IMG/VR virus record: IMGVR_UViG_3300037847_001659
Location: 790 to 23,427 of that record
DNA: 22,638 bases
Strand: one strand, 5' to 3'
DNA from: a virus
Below the pieces are notes generated by a model that did no database searches, was not told the DNA's origin, and saw only the letters and a list, made by a program, of their open reading frames with translations. The translations under genes were made by a program, and so were the position numbers. How positions within the stretch are numbered: the stretch's first letter is position 1; every line of letters starts with the position of its first letter. Below, piece by piece: positions 1-6,743 of the stretch.

Positions 1-148
1 ATTCTTTAACTTCTTCTTGAACTTCTTCTTGTGGTTGAGGTTCTTGAAAAAATAAACCATCATCAGCAGATACAAATTGTTTTTGGTCTTGCTTATGCCA
101 TTCCTTTTTAGCGTTATAAGGATTAGCGTCTTTCGCTTGTGTTGCCAT
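1..148 (-). CDS. Acidic structural/scaffold-like protein, N-terminal part only
   Basis: The gene starts at ATG 148-146 on the minus strand and runs off the window, so only the first 49 residues are visible. It begins MATQAKDANPYNAKKEWHKQ and becomes rich in Gln and Glu after residue 34. A good ribosome binding site (GGAGT) lies 5-6 nt before the start. It follows the portal and the 235-aa acidic protein in the same direction. In many tailed phages a scaffolding protein and the major capsid protein follow the portal, and a soluble acidic Gln/Glu-rich N-terminus would suit a scaffold. That role is inference from position and composition only; no domain is recognised. Confidence 0.6.
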   Translation of the reverse strand, partial: MATQAKDANPYNAKKEWHKQDQKQFVSADDGLFFQEPQPQEEVQEEVKE

Positions 149-173
149 ATCTTACTCCTACTCAGGGCTTTCT

Positions 174-212
174 AAACAAAGTAGCTGCTTATGCGCATAG
201 CAGGGTTTGTTT
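174..212. other. Inverted repeat / hairpin in leader of the gene at 148
   Basis: AAACAAA (174-180) is complementary to TTTGTTT (206-212). Inside lie CTGC (185-188) and GCAG (200-203) around the palindrome TATGCGCATA (190-199). In minus-strand RNA it sits 26 nt upstream of the start at 148 and has no U tract behind it, so it looks more like a leader or processing hairpin than a terminator for that strand. In the plus direction it is followed by TT, which would suit a weak terminator for antisense transcripts. Confidence 0.4.
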
Positions 213-242
213 TTGTAAAGGTAGCCTTTCGGTTAATGTTGT

Positions 243-276
243 GATAAAGGGCTTAGTAAACTAAGGTAGCTTTATC
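243..276. other. Two-step hairpin directly after the 235-aa gene
   Basis: GATAAAG (243-249) pairs with CTTTATC (270-276), and inside it CTTAG (252-256) pairs with CTAAG (261-265) around a 4-nt loop. In the minus direction it begins 2 nt after the stop codon at 279-281. There is no U-rich tail on that strand. It could be a transcript 3'-end stabiliser, an attenuator or an RNase III site. The whole 149-278 gap holds this and the neighbouring hairpin but no gene that I can support. Confidence 0.4.
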
Positions 277-278
277 GT

Positions 279-986
279 TTATTGCATACGAGGGTTTACA
301 GACATCATACCTTTTTTGATTTCATCTTCAGCTATATCTTCATCAATAGGCTTTCCAAATCTATCTACTTTAGGTTTTTCTTCTACTTCACCACCCATCT
401 GCATATCCTGTCTCATAGCATCTGCTTCAGCTTCAGCATCTTCCATCATACTTTGTAATCTGTCCGCGCCTATTTGCTCTGTAGCTTTTGCTGTAAAGAC
501 AAACTCACCATCCGATAACCGTGCAGGTATCGAATCGGAGACTCCAGAACCTGGGCCTTCAACTGGCCCTGATCCTGCGAATTCCATAGCTGTATCCATA
601 ACTTTATCAAACATTACGCTTAGTTCTGGATCAGCTTCTAATTTAGTCATTAATGTTGTTTCTTCTTCTGGAGATAAAGATTGATCTATAATAAAATCTA
701 AATATTCATCTTCCATTTGTTCGTCAGGCATCATATCCTGTTCTTGCTCTTTCATCATAGGCTCTTCTTTTGTAGGCATCATCATAGCCATTTGAGTGTC
801 TATGTCTCCGCCTTCTTCATAGCCCATTCGCTCTACAACCTCTGGAGCAACTTTTCTTAGAGCTTCTATTCCCTTACCACCTTCTTTCATACCATATCTT
901 TTGTTCTTGTCTTTTTCTTCTACAACAGGAGCTACAGATACAGCTACTCCAACAATCTTTTTATCTTTTTTATTTTTCTTTGCCAT
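279..986 (-). CDS. Acidic virion-associated protein with DSIPARLSDGEFV motif
   Basis: This is a 235-aa protein. The first ~12 residues are very basic (MAKKNKKDKKIVG); the middle is strongly acidic and Met/Glu-rich (residues ~60-125). A GPGSGVSDSIPARLSDGEFV segment falls near residues 142-163. Motifs of the type 'GxGSGxSDxIPAxLSDGEFV' recur in phage tail and head-associated proteins, including some tape-measure ends, but they do not define a biochemical role. The gene lies just behind the portal and its overprinted partner (stop at 989, start at 986), so co-expression with head genes is expected. The start is an ATG with a moderate AAGGT site. A capsid-assembly or internal head protein is possible; the precise function is unknown. 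Confidence 0.75.
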   Translation of the reverse strand: MAKKNKKDKKIVGVAVSVAPVVEEKDKNKRYGMKEGGKGIEALRKVAPEVVERMGYEEGGDIDTQMAMMMPTKEEPMMKEQEQDMMPDEQMEDEYLDFIIDQSLSPEEETTLMTKLEADPELSVMFDKVMDTAMEFAGSGPVEGPGSGVSDSIPARLSDGEFVFTAKATEQIGADRLQSMMEDAEAEADAMRQDMQMGGEVEEKPKVDRFGKPIDEDIAEDEIKKGMMSVNPRMQ

Positions 987-988
987 AA

Positions 989-1213
989 TTACCTTATATA
1001 ACTTAATACTTGTTTAACTGTACTACGAAGTTGGATTAATCGTTCCAGAGAATTGATCCTCCCCTGGCTGCGGTATATTTCCAGTTCCGATGTTGCCACC
1101 GCCAGTACCTGTAACTCCAAGTTCTTGAGGTGCTTGAGGTACTCCTCCAGCTCCTTCCATTGTTTGTGGTTCACTAGAGAGTTGAGCTTCTTCGCCTGTG
1201 TTTTGTCCAGCAT
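989..1213 (-). CDS. Small helical protein overprinted on the portal 3' end
   Basis: This 74-aa frame (MLDKTQAKKLNSLVNHKQWK...) starts at ATG 1213 inside the portal gene and ends 34 nt beyond the portal stop, 2 nt before the next gene. About 190 nt are read in both frames. The product looks like a genuine compact amphipathic-helix protein rich in Leu, Lys and Glu, ending in a QGRINSLERLIQLRSTV segment. Phages often carry a short helical gene of this style after the portal. The portal's own C-terminus here is Gly/Pro/Asn/Gln-rich and looks unconstrained, as expected where a second frame is under selection. The ribosome binding site is weak (AGGTATGCAAA before ATG). Function unknown; it fills what would otherwise be a small gap in a close-packed operon. 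Confidence 0.65.
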   Translation of the reverse strand: MLDKTQAKKLNSLVNHKQWKELEEYLKHLKNLELQVLAVATSELEIYRSQGRINSLERLIQLRSTVKQVLSYIR

Positions 1214-3218
1214 TTTGCATACCTATTATTTGAGCCATAATAGCTGCTTCTTCAGGATCGTTGAGTATTTCATCAGGATCTAAATCTAAGCTATAGGCTA
1301 GTTCACTTATTAACTTAGAAATTTTAACAAAAGGAGCAATAGCAGGGCTTTGTGCAGTTTGTAAGAACATAGTTAATCTTTGTGATCTTACTTCTTTCTG
1401 CATAAGACTGTTTGTTCCAGAAGCATTTATTTCTAAATCGCCTTTAACATCCATATCACCTTCAAAGAACTGCATGTTCCATTGAAAGTAAGCTTCCCCC
1501 AAAGGCTTCAATAAAAAGTCATCTAGGTTTTTAACAACAGTTTTAATATTTAAACTCGCTGCACCTAATAGCATTGACATTCCAGAAGCTGTCCTTGTCA
1601 TACTCTGAACACCTGTTTGTCCGTGCGAGTATGATGGTATTCCTGTTTGTTCATCTGCAAGTTGTCTAAACTTGTCAAACATCATCATATTTTCATTAGA
1701 TGTGTTTGGAAACTTTAATCCGTGTATTGCTTGTCCGGGCATCCCTGCTTGTCTGCGGAATATTTTTCCCGGATATATCTCCATTGACTGTCCGCCTACT
1801 AAAGCAGACTCATCAATATCAAAGACTACAGAGCCTGATAGAGCTAAGTTATCTACTGCCATTCTTGCGTGACCATTCATCACTTGTTGGCTATCGTCCA
1901 TATTCTCAGCTACACCGATACCAAAAAAGTTGTAAGGGTTTCTTTCGTATGGAAAAGCGTGATAAGGAATACGATAAGGAGTAAATGGGTTTATTACTGC
2001 TCGTAATAATTTATTACCAGTTATCCAAGCATTTATCTGTACTTCATCTAAATCATCAATATCATCAGGGAGATCAATGCCTACTTCTCTAGCATACTCC
2101 GCATCCATTATTCCCCAATATTCTAGAACTTCGTAGTTCCCTTGATAGTCTTCACTACCTCTGGAATCATCTTTTAATTTACTTTCAAAATCTTTTTCTT
2201 CGTAGTTAGGCCCCATTTGTAGACAATCTCTAATTGCATCTTCATCAAAGTAAGGCATGTTGCGTAGCTGTCTAAGCTGACTACGATTCATTTTATGGCG
2301 GTGTATTACAAACTCACACTCTTCCATATTAGTTGCTGCAGGATCAGGATAAAAATCCCAACAACTTACAAATTCTATTCTAGGTACTCTAACTTCTAAA
2401 GGATTATATTTTCTTTCACCTTCTTCCGTTTCTTCCCACTTATGTAACTTTTTATTAAAATTAAAAGGCCCTTTAACAAGACCTGTGCCTAACATAGCAG
2501 ATTCTAATAAAGCGTTTCTTATTTCGGAAGATCCACTCGATTCTTCTATTTGATCGTGGATAAGTTTTTCCATTCTTCTTGCAGCTTTTTGTGCAGGATT
2601 TAATTCTAACTTACTAGGATCAGGGCTATATCCTTCCACTAGCATATCGTCAGCTTGATCTTCTACAGAGTCTGTGAAGATTCCTTTACCAAAAGTAGCT
2701 CCAGCTTTTAGAGTTCTACCGTCTCCTTCGTATCCTACATCATAAGGATTTTCTTCTTGAGGAGGATCTTCTAAACGATTACCTATGTTATCAGGAAGAG
2801 ATGTTTCCATTCCCGGTTGTGGATTAGCTGTATCTAAATGCGCTGCTCCAAATTCACCTTCAGGGATTTTAGTTTCTGTAACACCTATAGGAAACTTACC
2901 AGTTCCAAATATAACATCTACAAGCTGACCAAATGCAGCAAGTACTTTTGTTTTTGTAACCTTTACAAATATTCTAGACTTTTCAGACTCTCTAAACTTA
3001 ACAGAGTTGCTATACATTCCACGATAGTTTTCATATGCTCTTAACCATCTGCGCTCATCCATATCTCTTTTGTCTTCGGCTTGAGCAAATCTAGATTTTA
3101 TTATTCCTACTAGATTAGATTGTTGATCTTCTTCAAGTTTTAAAATACTGCCTGTTTCGCCTTCGACTTCTTCGTAGATGTTATCAGCGTTTAAAAATGT
3201 ATTTTCTTTTTCTGCCAT
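1023..3218 (-). CDS. Portal protein (P22-like length)
   Basis: This 731-aa protein would form the dodecameric ring at the head vertex through which DNA is packaged and released and to which the tail joins. The call rests on position directly after the terminase large subunit (ATG 3 nt past that stop), on length close to P22-type portals, and on typical segments: an N-terminal helical start with VFVKVTKTKVLAAFGQLVD-like residues near 85-105, a CWDFYPDP sequence, a YHAFPYERNP stretch, and TGIPSYSHGQTGVQSMTRTA ahead of GMSMLLGAAS. These last segments match the conserved wing/stem region of phage portals. Residues ~665-731 are Gly/Pro/Gln/Asn-rich and overlap the gene at 989-1213. Confidence in a portal is high; the exact family is inferred. 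Confidence 0.88.
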   Translation of the reverse strand: MAEKENTFLNADNIYEEVEGETGSILKLEEDQQSNLVGIIKSRFAQAEDKRDMDERRWLRAYENYRGMYSNSVKFRESEKSRIFVKVTKTKVLAAFGQLVDVIFGTGKFPIGVTETKIPEGEFGAAHLDTANPQPGMETSLPDNIGNRLEDPPQEENPYDVGYEGDGRTLKAGATFGKGIFTDSVEDQADDMLVEGYSPDPSKLELNPAQKAARRMEKLIHDQIEESSGSSEIRNALLESAMLGTGLVKGPFNFNKKLHKWEETEEGERKYNPLEVRVPRIEFVSCWDFYPDPAATNMEECEFVIHRHKMNRSQLRQLRNMPYFDEDAIRDCLQMGPNYEEKDFESKLKDDSRGSEDYQGNYEVLEYWGIMDAEYAREVGIDLPDDIDDLDEVQINAWITGNKLLRAVINPFTPYRIPYHAFPYERNPYNFFGIGVAENMDDSQQVMNGHARMAVDNLALSGSVVFDIDESALVGGQSMEIYPGKIFRRQAGMPGQAIHGLKFPNTSNENMMMFDKFRQLADEQTGIPSYSHGQTGVQSMTRTASGMSMLLGAASLNIKTVVKNLDDFLLKPLGEAYFQWNMQFFEGDMDVKGDLEINASGTNSLMQKEVRSQRLTMFLQTAQSPAIAPFVKISKLISELAYSLDLDPDEILNDPEEAAIMAQIIGMQNAGQNTGEEAQLSSEPQTMEGAGGVPQAPQELGVTGTGGGNIGTGNIPQPGEDQFSGTINPTS

Positions 3219-3221
3219 TTA

Positions 3222-4865
3222 CTAATATCCAAATGTTGAGTCTGACGGTTTATAAATATCACTTTGTATTCTTAACCTTCTGTCATACGGATGATCAACT
3301 CTTGGTCTGCTCATTAATAAATAACGTAGCGCATCATAAGCGTGATCAGAAGCCTTAGTATCTACATCTTCTGAATTAGTTTTAGATAATGGAATACCTT
3401 GTAACTCTCTAATTAAATTAGTACAACTACTTACAATCTGTAGTCTTGGTCTTCCTTCGTGTCGCTTTCTTAAATGTTCGTGTATCTGAACTTTACCTGC
3501 AACTCTGTTTTTATCTGCCCTTCTTAACTTATGACCTGCATTGACAAGTGTTTCTCCAATAGTAGGCCCTGAATAACCTGTTCTAGCCCATGCAGCAGTA
3601 TCTAATACTCCTGGTATAGACTTAACTTCACTTTCTTCCATATATGTTATTTTATCAGCTAACGCTTTCCCTGTAAGACCTTTCTGGTAGAGTTCTCTAT
3701 ATATTATGATGGTCTTGTCTTCGGGATCAACGGCAGCCCATAAACAACAACTTTCTGCGGCATATCCATAATCTATGCCTTTTATTCTTTCCCACCAAGA
3801 CGGTATTTCAAAAGGAGCTATAATATGTGTTTCTCTTTCAAACTCTGCAAACGCTGCTCCCTCTGCAATATCCCAATTACCTTCAAGTAACTGTTTGCGT
3901 TGAACAGCAGGAAGCGAGTTAAGCATCCTTTCATATTCACCATCTTCAGCTAGATAAGGGTTATCCTGTAATCTAGCAGGGATAAATTTTCTTGTAAGTC
4001 CATCGTGTCCTATAAAAGCTTTATTAGACTCCGATGGCAATACATATCTTTTCTTTACCCAATGCGCACCCACTCCACCTGGGTTTGCTGTACATCTAAG
4101 ATAAGTTTTAAGATTAGGATCTGTAGTTCTTAATCTAGACGCTAGATAGTTCCAACCAAACTCTGTTGGAAGGTGTGTTATCTCATCAAAGCCTATCCAA
4201 CTGTATGCTTGTCCTTGATAACGATAAACATCCGAGTCTCTTTCTAAGAATCCAAACTCTATCTTTGCTCCGCTAGGAAAGTTCCAGAGTTTTTCTACTT
4301 CTTTAAACTTTGCTCCTTTAAAAGCTTTAGGATAAAGTTCTCTCGACTTATCTATTAATTCTCTTAATTCAGGCATTGACCTTCTAAGAATCAACGCTCT
4401 GTGTACTGGAATGTGGCAAGATCTTAAAGGATCTATTAGCATTGCATAGCTTTTACCGCCACCAGCAGCTCCACCATATAAGACATCCTTTTCTGGTGCA
4501 GCTAAAAAATCTTTCTGTGGCCCTTCGTTGGGCATAAACTCAACATAAGAACCTGTGTCATCTAAATGTTTTTGTATAGCATCTGGTAATTGTTTACTTT
4601 CTGCTTCAGTAATAACATTAGATGTTAAAACTTTTTTACTTTTATCTAACTCTTTTTCTGCTTTTTTTAAAGATCTCCGCAACTTTGTTACTTTAGAGTT
4701 CTTTTTCTTTAAAGCCTTCTGAGCATGTAACGCTGCTCTAACGTCTGATAACTCAGAATTTTTTGGTCTACCACGTTTTTTTTGTGGAGTTCCGTCCTTC
4801 TTTAGTATATAGTTCCCTTGAGCATCTGTCAAGTATTTATTTGGATTTTTTTCCCAATCTTCCAT
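3222..4865 (-). CDS. terL: Terminase large subunit (packaging ATPase-nuclease)
   Basis: This 547-aa protein pumps DNA into the prohead and cuts it. The Walker A motif is GGAAGGGKS (residues 131-139), with K138 as the catalytic lysine. Walker B is WIGFDEITH (223-231). The RNase H-like nuclease domain starts with GIDYGYA (363-369), with D365 as a likely metal ligand, followed by D422 (LDTAAWAR) and the C-terminal SDHAYDALRY (506-515). The first ~100 residues are an unusual highly charged extension with a KKRGRPKNS sequence, which has the core of an AT-hook DNA-binding motif, followed by a Lys-rich coiled-coil-like stretch. The start is ATG 4865 and overlaps the preceding gene by 29 nt. The portal follows after TAG-TAA-ATG. 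Confidence 0.95.
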   Translation of the reverse strand: MEDWEKNPNKYLTDAQGNYILKKDGTPQKKRGRPKNSELSDVRAALHAQKALKKKNSKVTKLRRSLKKAEKELDKSKKVLTSNVITEAESKQLPDAIQKHLDDTGSYVEFMPNEGPQKDFLAAPEKDVLYGGAAGGGKSYAMLIDPLRSCHIPVHRALILRRSMPELRELIDKSRELYPKAFKGAKFKEVEKLWNFPSGAKIEFGFLERDSDVYRYQGQAYSWIGFDEITHLPTEFGWNYLASRLRTTDPNLKTYLRCTANPGGVGAHWVKKRYVLPSESNKAFIGHDGLTRKFIPARLQDNPYLAEDGEYERMLNSLPAVQRKQLLEGNWDIAEGAAFAEFERETHIIAPFEIPSWWERIKGIDYGYAAESCCLWAAVDPEDKTIIIYRELYQKGLTGKALADKITYMEESEVKSIPGVLDTAAWARTGYSGPTIGETLVNAGHKLRRADKNRVAGKVQIHEHLRKRHEGRPRLQIVSSCTNLIRELQGIPLSKTNSEDVDTKASDHAYDALRYLLMSRPRVDHPYDRRLRIQSDIYKPSDSTFGY

Positions 4866-5148
4866 ATACTTTATCTACATGTTTCTTTAAGCCCATACGA
4901 CTGATCTTTCTGCCTGTCTCAGCTTCTAACCAATCGACTCCAATACCTAGACTTATTTCATCTTTATTTACAGCTTCTGCAACCTCTTTAAGTACACTAA
5001 GTTCAGAAGGTATAGGTTTTAAGTAACCATCAACAGGAGACAACTCATAACCAAAAGGCACAGTAGAAGAGGTTCGTCTGACATATTCATCTGGAATTAA
5101 CATACCCATATCTTTTAGTTGCATAAACAATCCGCCAAGACTACTCAC
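4837..5148 (-). CDS. HTH-containing protein upstream of terL
   Basis: This protein is about 103 aa. The C-terminal part (LGIGVDWLEAETGRKISRMG...) looks like a helix-turn-helix of the kind seen in recombinase and phage DNA-binding domains. The N-terminus (SSLGGLFMQLKDMGMLIPDE) resembles conserved marine-phage proteins found next to terL. I chose GTG 5148 because AAGG lies 7 nt before it; GTG 5151 and ATG 5124 are alternatives. The gene overlaps both the previous stop (5145) and the start of terL (4865). A DNA-recognition accessory to the terminase is a reasonable inference, but the protein at 6744-7181 is the better small-subunit candidate. Confidence 0.75.
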   Translation of the reverse strand: MSSLGGLFMQLKDMGMLIPDEYVRRTSSTVPFGYELSPVDGYLKPIPSELSVLKEVAEAVNKDEISLGIGVDWLEAETGRKISRMGLKKHVDKVYGRLGKKSK

Positions 5149-5432
5149 CACTTAACCTTATGCGACCAGTATCTTGCGCTTAGTTTACTAGGATTAGCGT
5201 CCTGTGCATTATGTCTTGCATAGTAACTTCTTTTTCTAGCTTTATCTTTTTTACTCTTTGGATTCTTCCCTGCTCCTTTTACTCCTTGTTGGCCAAAGCG
5301 AATAGTTTTTATTTTATCTCCAACTTTAGCTACAACCACATGTGATTTAGTAGGATGATTAGGAGTACGTTTTGGTTTATTAAAACCAGATACTCCTGCT
5401 CTAGCAAGTCTTGGATCTCTTTTTTTAGCCAT
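5145..5432 (-). CDS. Basic conserved phage protein ending in SARYWSHKVKW
   Basis: This 95-aa protein is rich in Lys and Arg. It contains KIKTIRFGQQGVKGAG near residues 40-55, then RKRSYYARHNAQ, and ends KLSARYWSHKVKW. I recognise this architecture as a small protein conserved among marine phages, always of unknown function. Its start at 5432 overlaps the stop of the upstream gene by one base and its stop overlaps the next start. The high charge suggests nucleic-acid binding, and its place just before the terminase suggests a role in DNA packaging or head assembly, both inferred. Confidence 0.8.
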   Translation of the reverse strand: MAKKRDPRLARAGVSGFNKPKRTPNHPTKSHVVVAKVGDKIKTIRFGQQGVKGAGKNPKSKKDKARKRSYYARHNAQDANPSKLSARYWSHKVKW

Positions 5433-5689
5433 TATTTCTTTTTCCTTTTTTTGCTTTTCTTCTTATGCAGTCCGTGTCTAGCGTGTTGCTTCCCTGCAGC
5501 AGTTGCAGCTCTTTTCTTTTTATTAGCCGCTGCTAGTTTTCTTCTACCTGCAGCAGTAGATTTAAGTTTTTTAATCTTGGCAGAAGGAGCATATACCTCT
5601 CCAGTTTCAGAAGACTTCTTACCGCTTGGAGTTCTCCATTTCTGTTTAGTCCATTTTTTAAGACTTCTTTGACTTTTTTTTAGTGCCAT
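5432..5689 (-). CDS. Highly basic small protein, DUF5872-like
   Basis: The product is 85 aa with roughly 35-40% Lys+Arg. The N-terminus (SLKKWTKQKWRTPSGKKSS) resembles the 'LxKWTKQxWRTKSG' start of the DUF5872 family as I remember it. The C-terminus is a Lys-rich tail (HKKKSKKRKKK). Start ATG 5689 has AAGGA 6-7 nt upstream. Its reading frame overlaps the previous gene by 32 nt. It may bind DNA; the function is unknown. Confidence 0.75.
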   Translation of the reverse strand: MALKKSQRSLKKWTKQKWRTPSGKKSSETGEVYAPSAKIKKLKSTAAGRRKLAAANKKKRAATAAGKQHARHGLHKKKSKKRKKK

Positions 5690-5957
5690 GCTTTTTCCTT
5701 ATTGCTTCTTTACCTTTCTTAGCGATCAAAGCTTGTTGAGGTTTACCTGCAACTTTAGCTCTTTGTTCAAGAACAGTAAGTATTTGTATTTTTCTAGCAA
5801 AGGGTTTCTTTATACGCTTTACTTTAGCAACAGTAGCTCTTGCATCTTTTACAGTTGCAAACTTAATACTGACAGTATCTTTAGGATTTTCATCCGTATA
5901 TAATCTTCTGCCACTACCTTTAGGTTTTTTACCTGTACCTTTTTTTGGATCAGGCAT
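5658..5957 (-). CDS. Basic conserved phage protein (KPKGSGRRLYTDENPKD)
   Basis: This 99-aa protein begins with a Gly/Lys-rich leader and KPKGSGRRLYTDENPKDTVS. A helical region (ATVKDARATVAKVKRI...KIQILTVLEQRAKV) follows, and it ends in a Lys-rich tail. The central segment is one I associate with small marine-phage proteins of unknown role. The gene overlaps its upstream neighbour by 8 nt and its downstream neighbour by 32 nt. Nucleic-acid binding is plausible from the charge alone. Confidence 0.75.
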   Translation of the reverse strand: MPDPKKGTGKKPKGSGRRLYTDENPKDTVSIKFATVKDARATVAKVKRIKKPFARKIQILTVLEQRAKVAGKPQQALIAKKGKEAIRKKHGTKKKSKKS

Positions 5958-6126
5958 TTTTCTTTGCTTTTTTCTTTGCAGTTTTACTTAACTGATTAAA
6001 GTGATAAAGTCTTTTACTTGTTTTAGTATGAGTCTTATTGGAATGTAACTCACCATTAGGCATTTTATGTGTGTTACCTTTAAACTCAGTACCATCTCTA
6101 AAGTAATGTTTAACTCCTTTAGCCAT
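5950..6126 (-). CDS. 58-aa basic protein (MAKGVKHYFRDGTEFKGNTH)
   Basis: Translated directly from the minus strand: ATG 6126 to TGA 5952-5950, 58 aa. It starts MAKGVKHYFRDGTEFKGNTH, contains NGELHSNKTHTKTSKRLYHF, and ends in AKKKAKKNA. The composition (His, Lys, Thr) and the compact overlap with both neighbours (ATG next to the upstream stop at 6126-6128, TGA overlapping the ATG at 5957) support a real gene. It resembles a small protein that recurs in pelagiphage-like genomes. Function unknown. Confidence 0.75.
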   Translation of the reverse strand: MAKGVKHYFRDGTEFKGNTHKMPNGELHSNKTHTKTSKRLYHFNQLSKTAKKKAKKNA

Positions 6127-6320
6127 TACATCTTCTCCATATCTTGTATTGATTTGTAATCAACTGCTCCACCGCCCATCATTTTCTTACGCTTTGAGCC
6201 ATACATACCTCCGCCCATCATCTTCTTGCGTTTAGAACCGTACATTCCACCGCCCATCATTTTTTCTCGTTTTTTCGGTCTGCCTTTTTGACTACCGTAT
6301 GTACCTTTTCCCATTGGCAT
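6126..6320 (-). CDS. Gly/Met/Lys repeat protein
   Basis: This 64-aa protein begins MPMGKGTYGSQKGRPKKREK and then carries tandem copies of a 13-residue unit, KRKKMMGGGMYGS, at about residues 20-50, ending in VDYKSIQDMEKM. The two complete repeats differ at the third base of 8 of 13 codons and are identical in protein, so the repeat is kept by selection and is not a recent duplication. Lys clusters alternating with a flexible Met-Gly-Tyr segment suggest a nucleic-acid- or protein-contacting tether. A GRPKK sequence (AT-hook-like) lies near residue 13. It shares its stop base with the next ATG. Confidence 0.75.
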   Translation of the reverse strand: MPMGKGTYGSQKGRPKKREKMMGGGMYGSKRKKMMGGGMYGSKRKKMMGGGAVDYKSIQDMEKM

Positions 6321-6514
6321 TATTTGTACCCTCCACCTTTTGCTTTGTATTGTTTAGCTAACATCTGAGCTTTCCTGGCACTCCATTGTCCGGGACGACC
6401 ACCTTTAGAACCTGCTTTGATTCTTTCAAACAATCTTTTTCTCATAGTAGGCTTAGTGTAGTTACCTGCTTTGTTGACTGTTGATTTCTTCTTTTTACTT
6501 CTTTTGACGGCCAT
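6320..6514 (-). CDS. Basic conserved phage protein (GQWSARKAQMLAKQYKAKGG)
   Basis: The product is 64 aa: MAVKRSKKKKSTVNKAGNYT, then TMRKRLFERIKAGSKGGRPG, then QWSARKAQMLAKQYKAKGG and GYK. I recognise the C-terminal half as a strongly conserved small protein of marine phages. It is very basic and lacks acidic residues apart from one Glu. It overlaps the upstream 46-aa gene by 20 nt and ends one base into the next start. It probably binds nucleic acid, by composition only. Confidence 0.8.
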   Translation of the reverse strand: MAVKRSKKKKSTVNKAGNYTKPTMRKRLFERIKAGSKGGRPGQWSARKAQMLAKQYKAKGGGYK

Positions 6515-6635
6515 ACTTCCTCATTTGCGAAAACGCTTCCTTATATTTTAGCTGTTCTTTACGTTGTTTAAAGTTATACTTCTGTTGTTTCTTTGCTTGT
6601 CTTTTAAACAGACTGTCTCTACCTTTACTTCTCAT
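6495..6635 (-). CDS. 46-aa basic helical protein
   Basis: Translated directly: ATG 6635 to TAA 6497-6495 gives 46 aa, starting MRSKGRDSLFKRQAKKQQKY and ending SQMRKYGRQKK. About half the residues are Lys, Arg or Gln, so a single basic helix is likely. The start codon lies inside an ATGA overlap with the membrane-peptide gene (TGA 6634-6632), indicating translational coupling. No family is recognised. Confidence 0.65.
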   Translation of the reverse strand: MRSKGRDSLFKRQAKKQQKYNFKQRKEQLKYKEAFSQMRKYGRQKK

Positions 6636-6739
6636 AGAGGCATTTTAGATCTAATTTTTTCCCATAGTTCAGGTTTCTTTCTTTTTATTACAACTGCAGC
6701 AACTACAATTACAAATAAAGATATGATTAGAAAATCCAT
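6632..6739 (-). CDS. 35-aa single-pass membrane peptide
   Basis: Translated directly: ATG 6739 to TGA 6634-6632, 35 aa, starting MDFLIISLFVIVVAAVVIKR and followed by KKPELWEKIRSKMPL. Residues 3-18 form one hydrophobic helix; the rest is short and basic, so an N-out/C-in topology is likely. A strong ribosome binding site (GAGG) precedes the ATG. It lies between the terS-like gene (stop 6744) and the basic-protein run. Small single-pass phage peptides can be holins, antiholins or inner-membrane regulators. I see no endolysin beside it, so I do not assign lysis. Confidence 0.7.
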   Translation of the reverse strand: MDFLIISLFVIVVAAVVIKRKKPELWEKIRSKMPL

Positions 6740-6743
6740 AGTA

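Noticed and set aside
316-684. 122-aa plus-strand ORF opposite the 235-aa acidic gene
   Set aside because: Ser/Ile-rich low-complexity product that is the antisense of an acidic gene; no ribosome binding site and a wrong strand for this arm.
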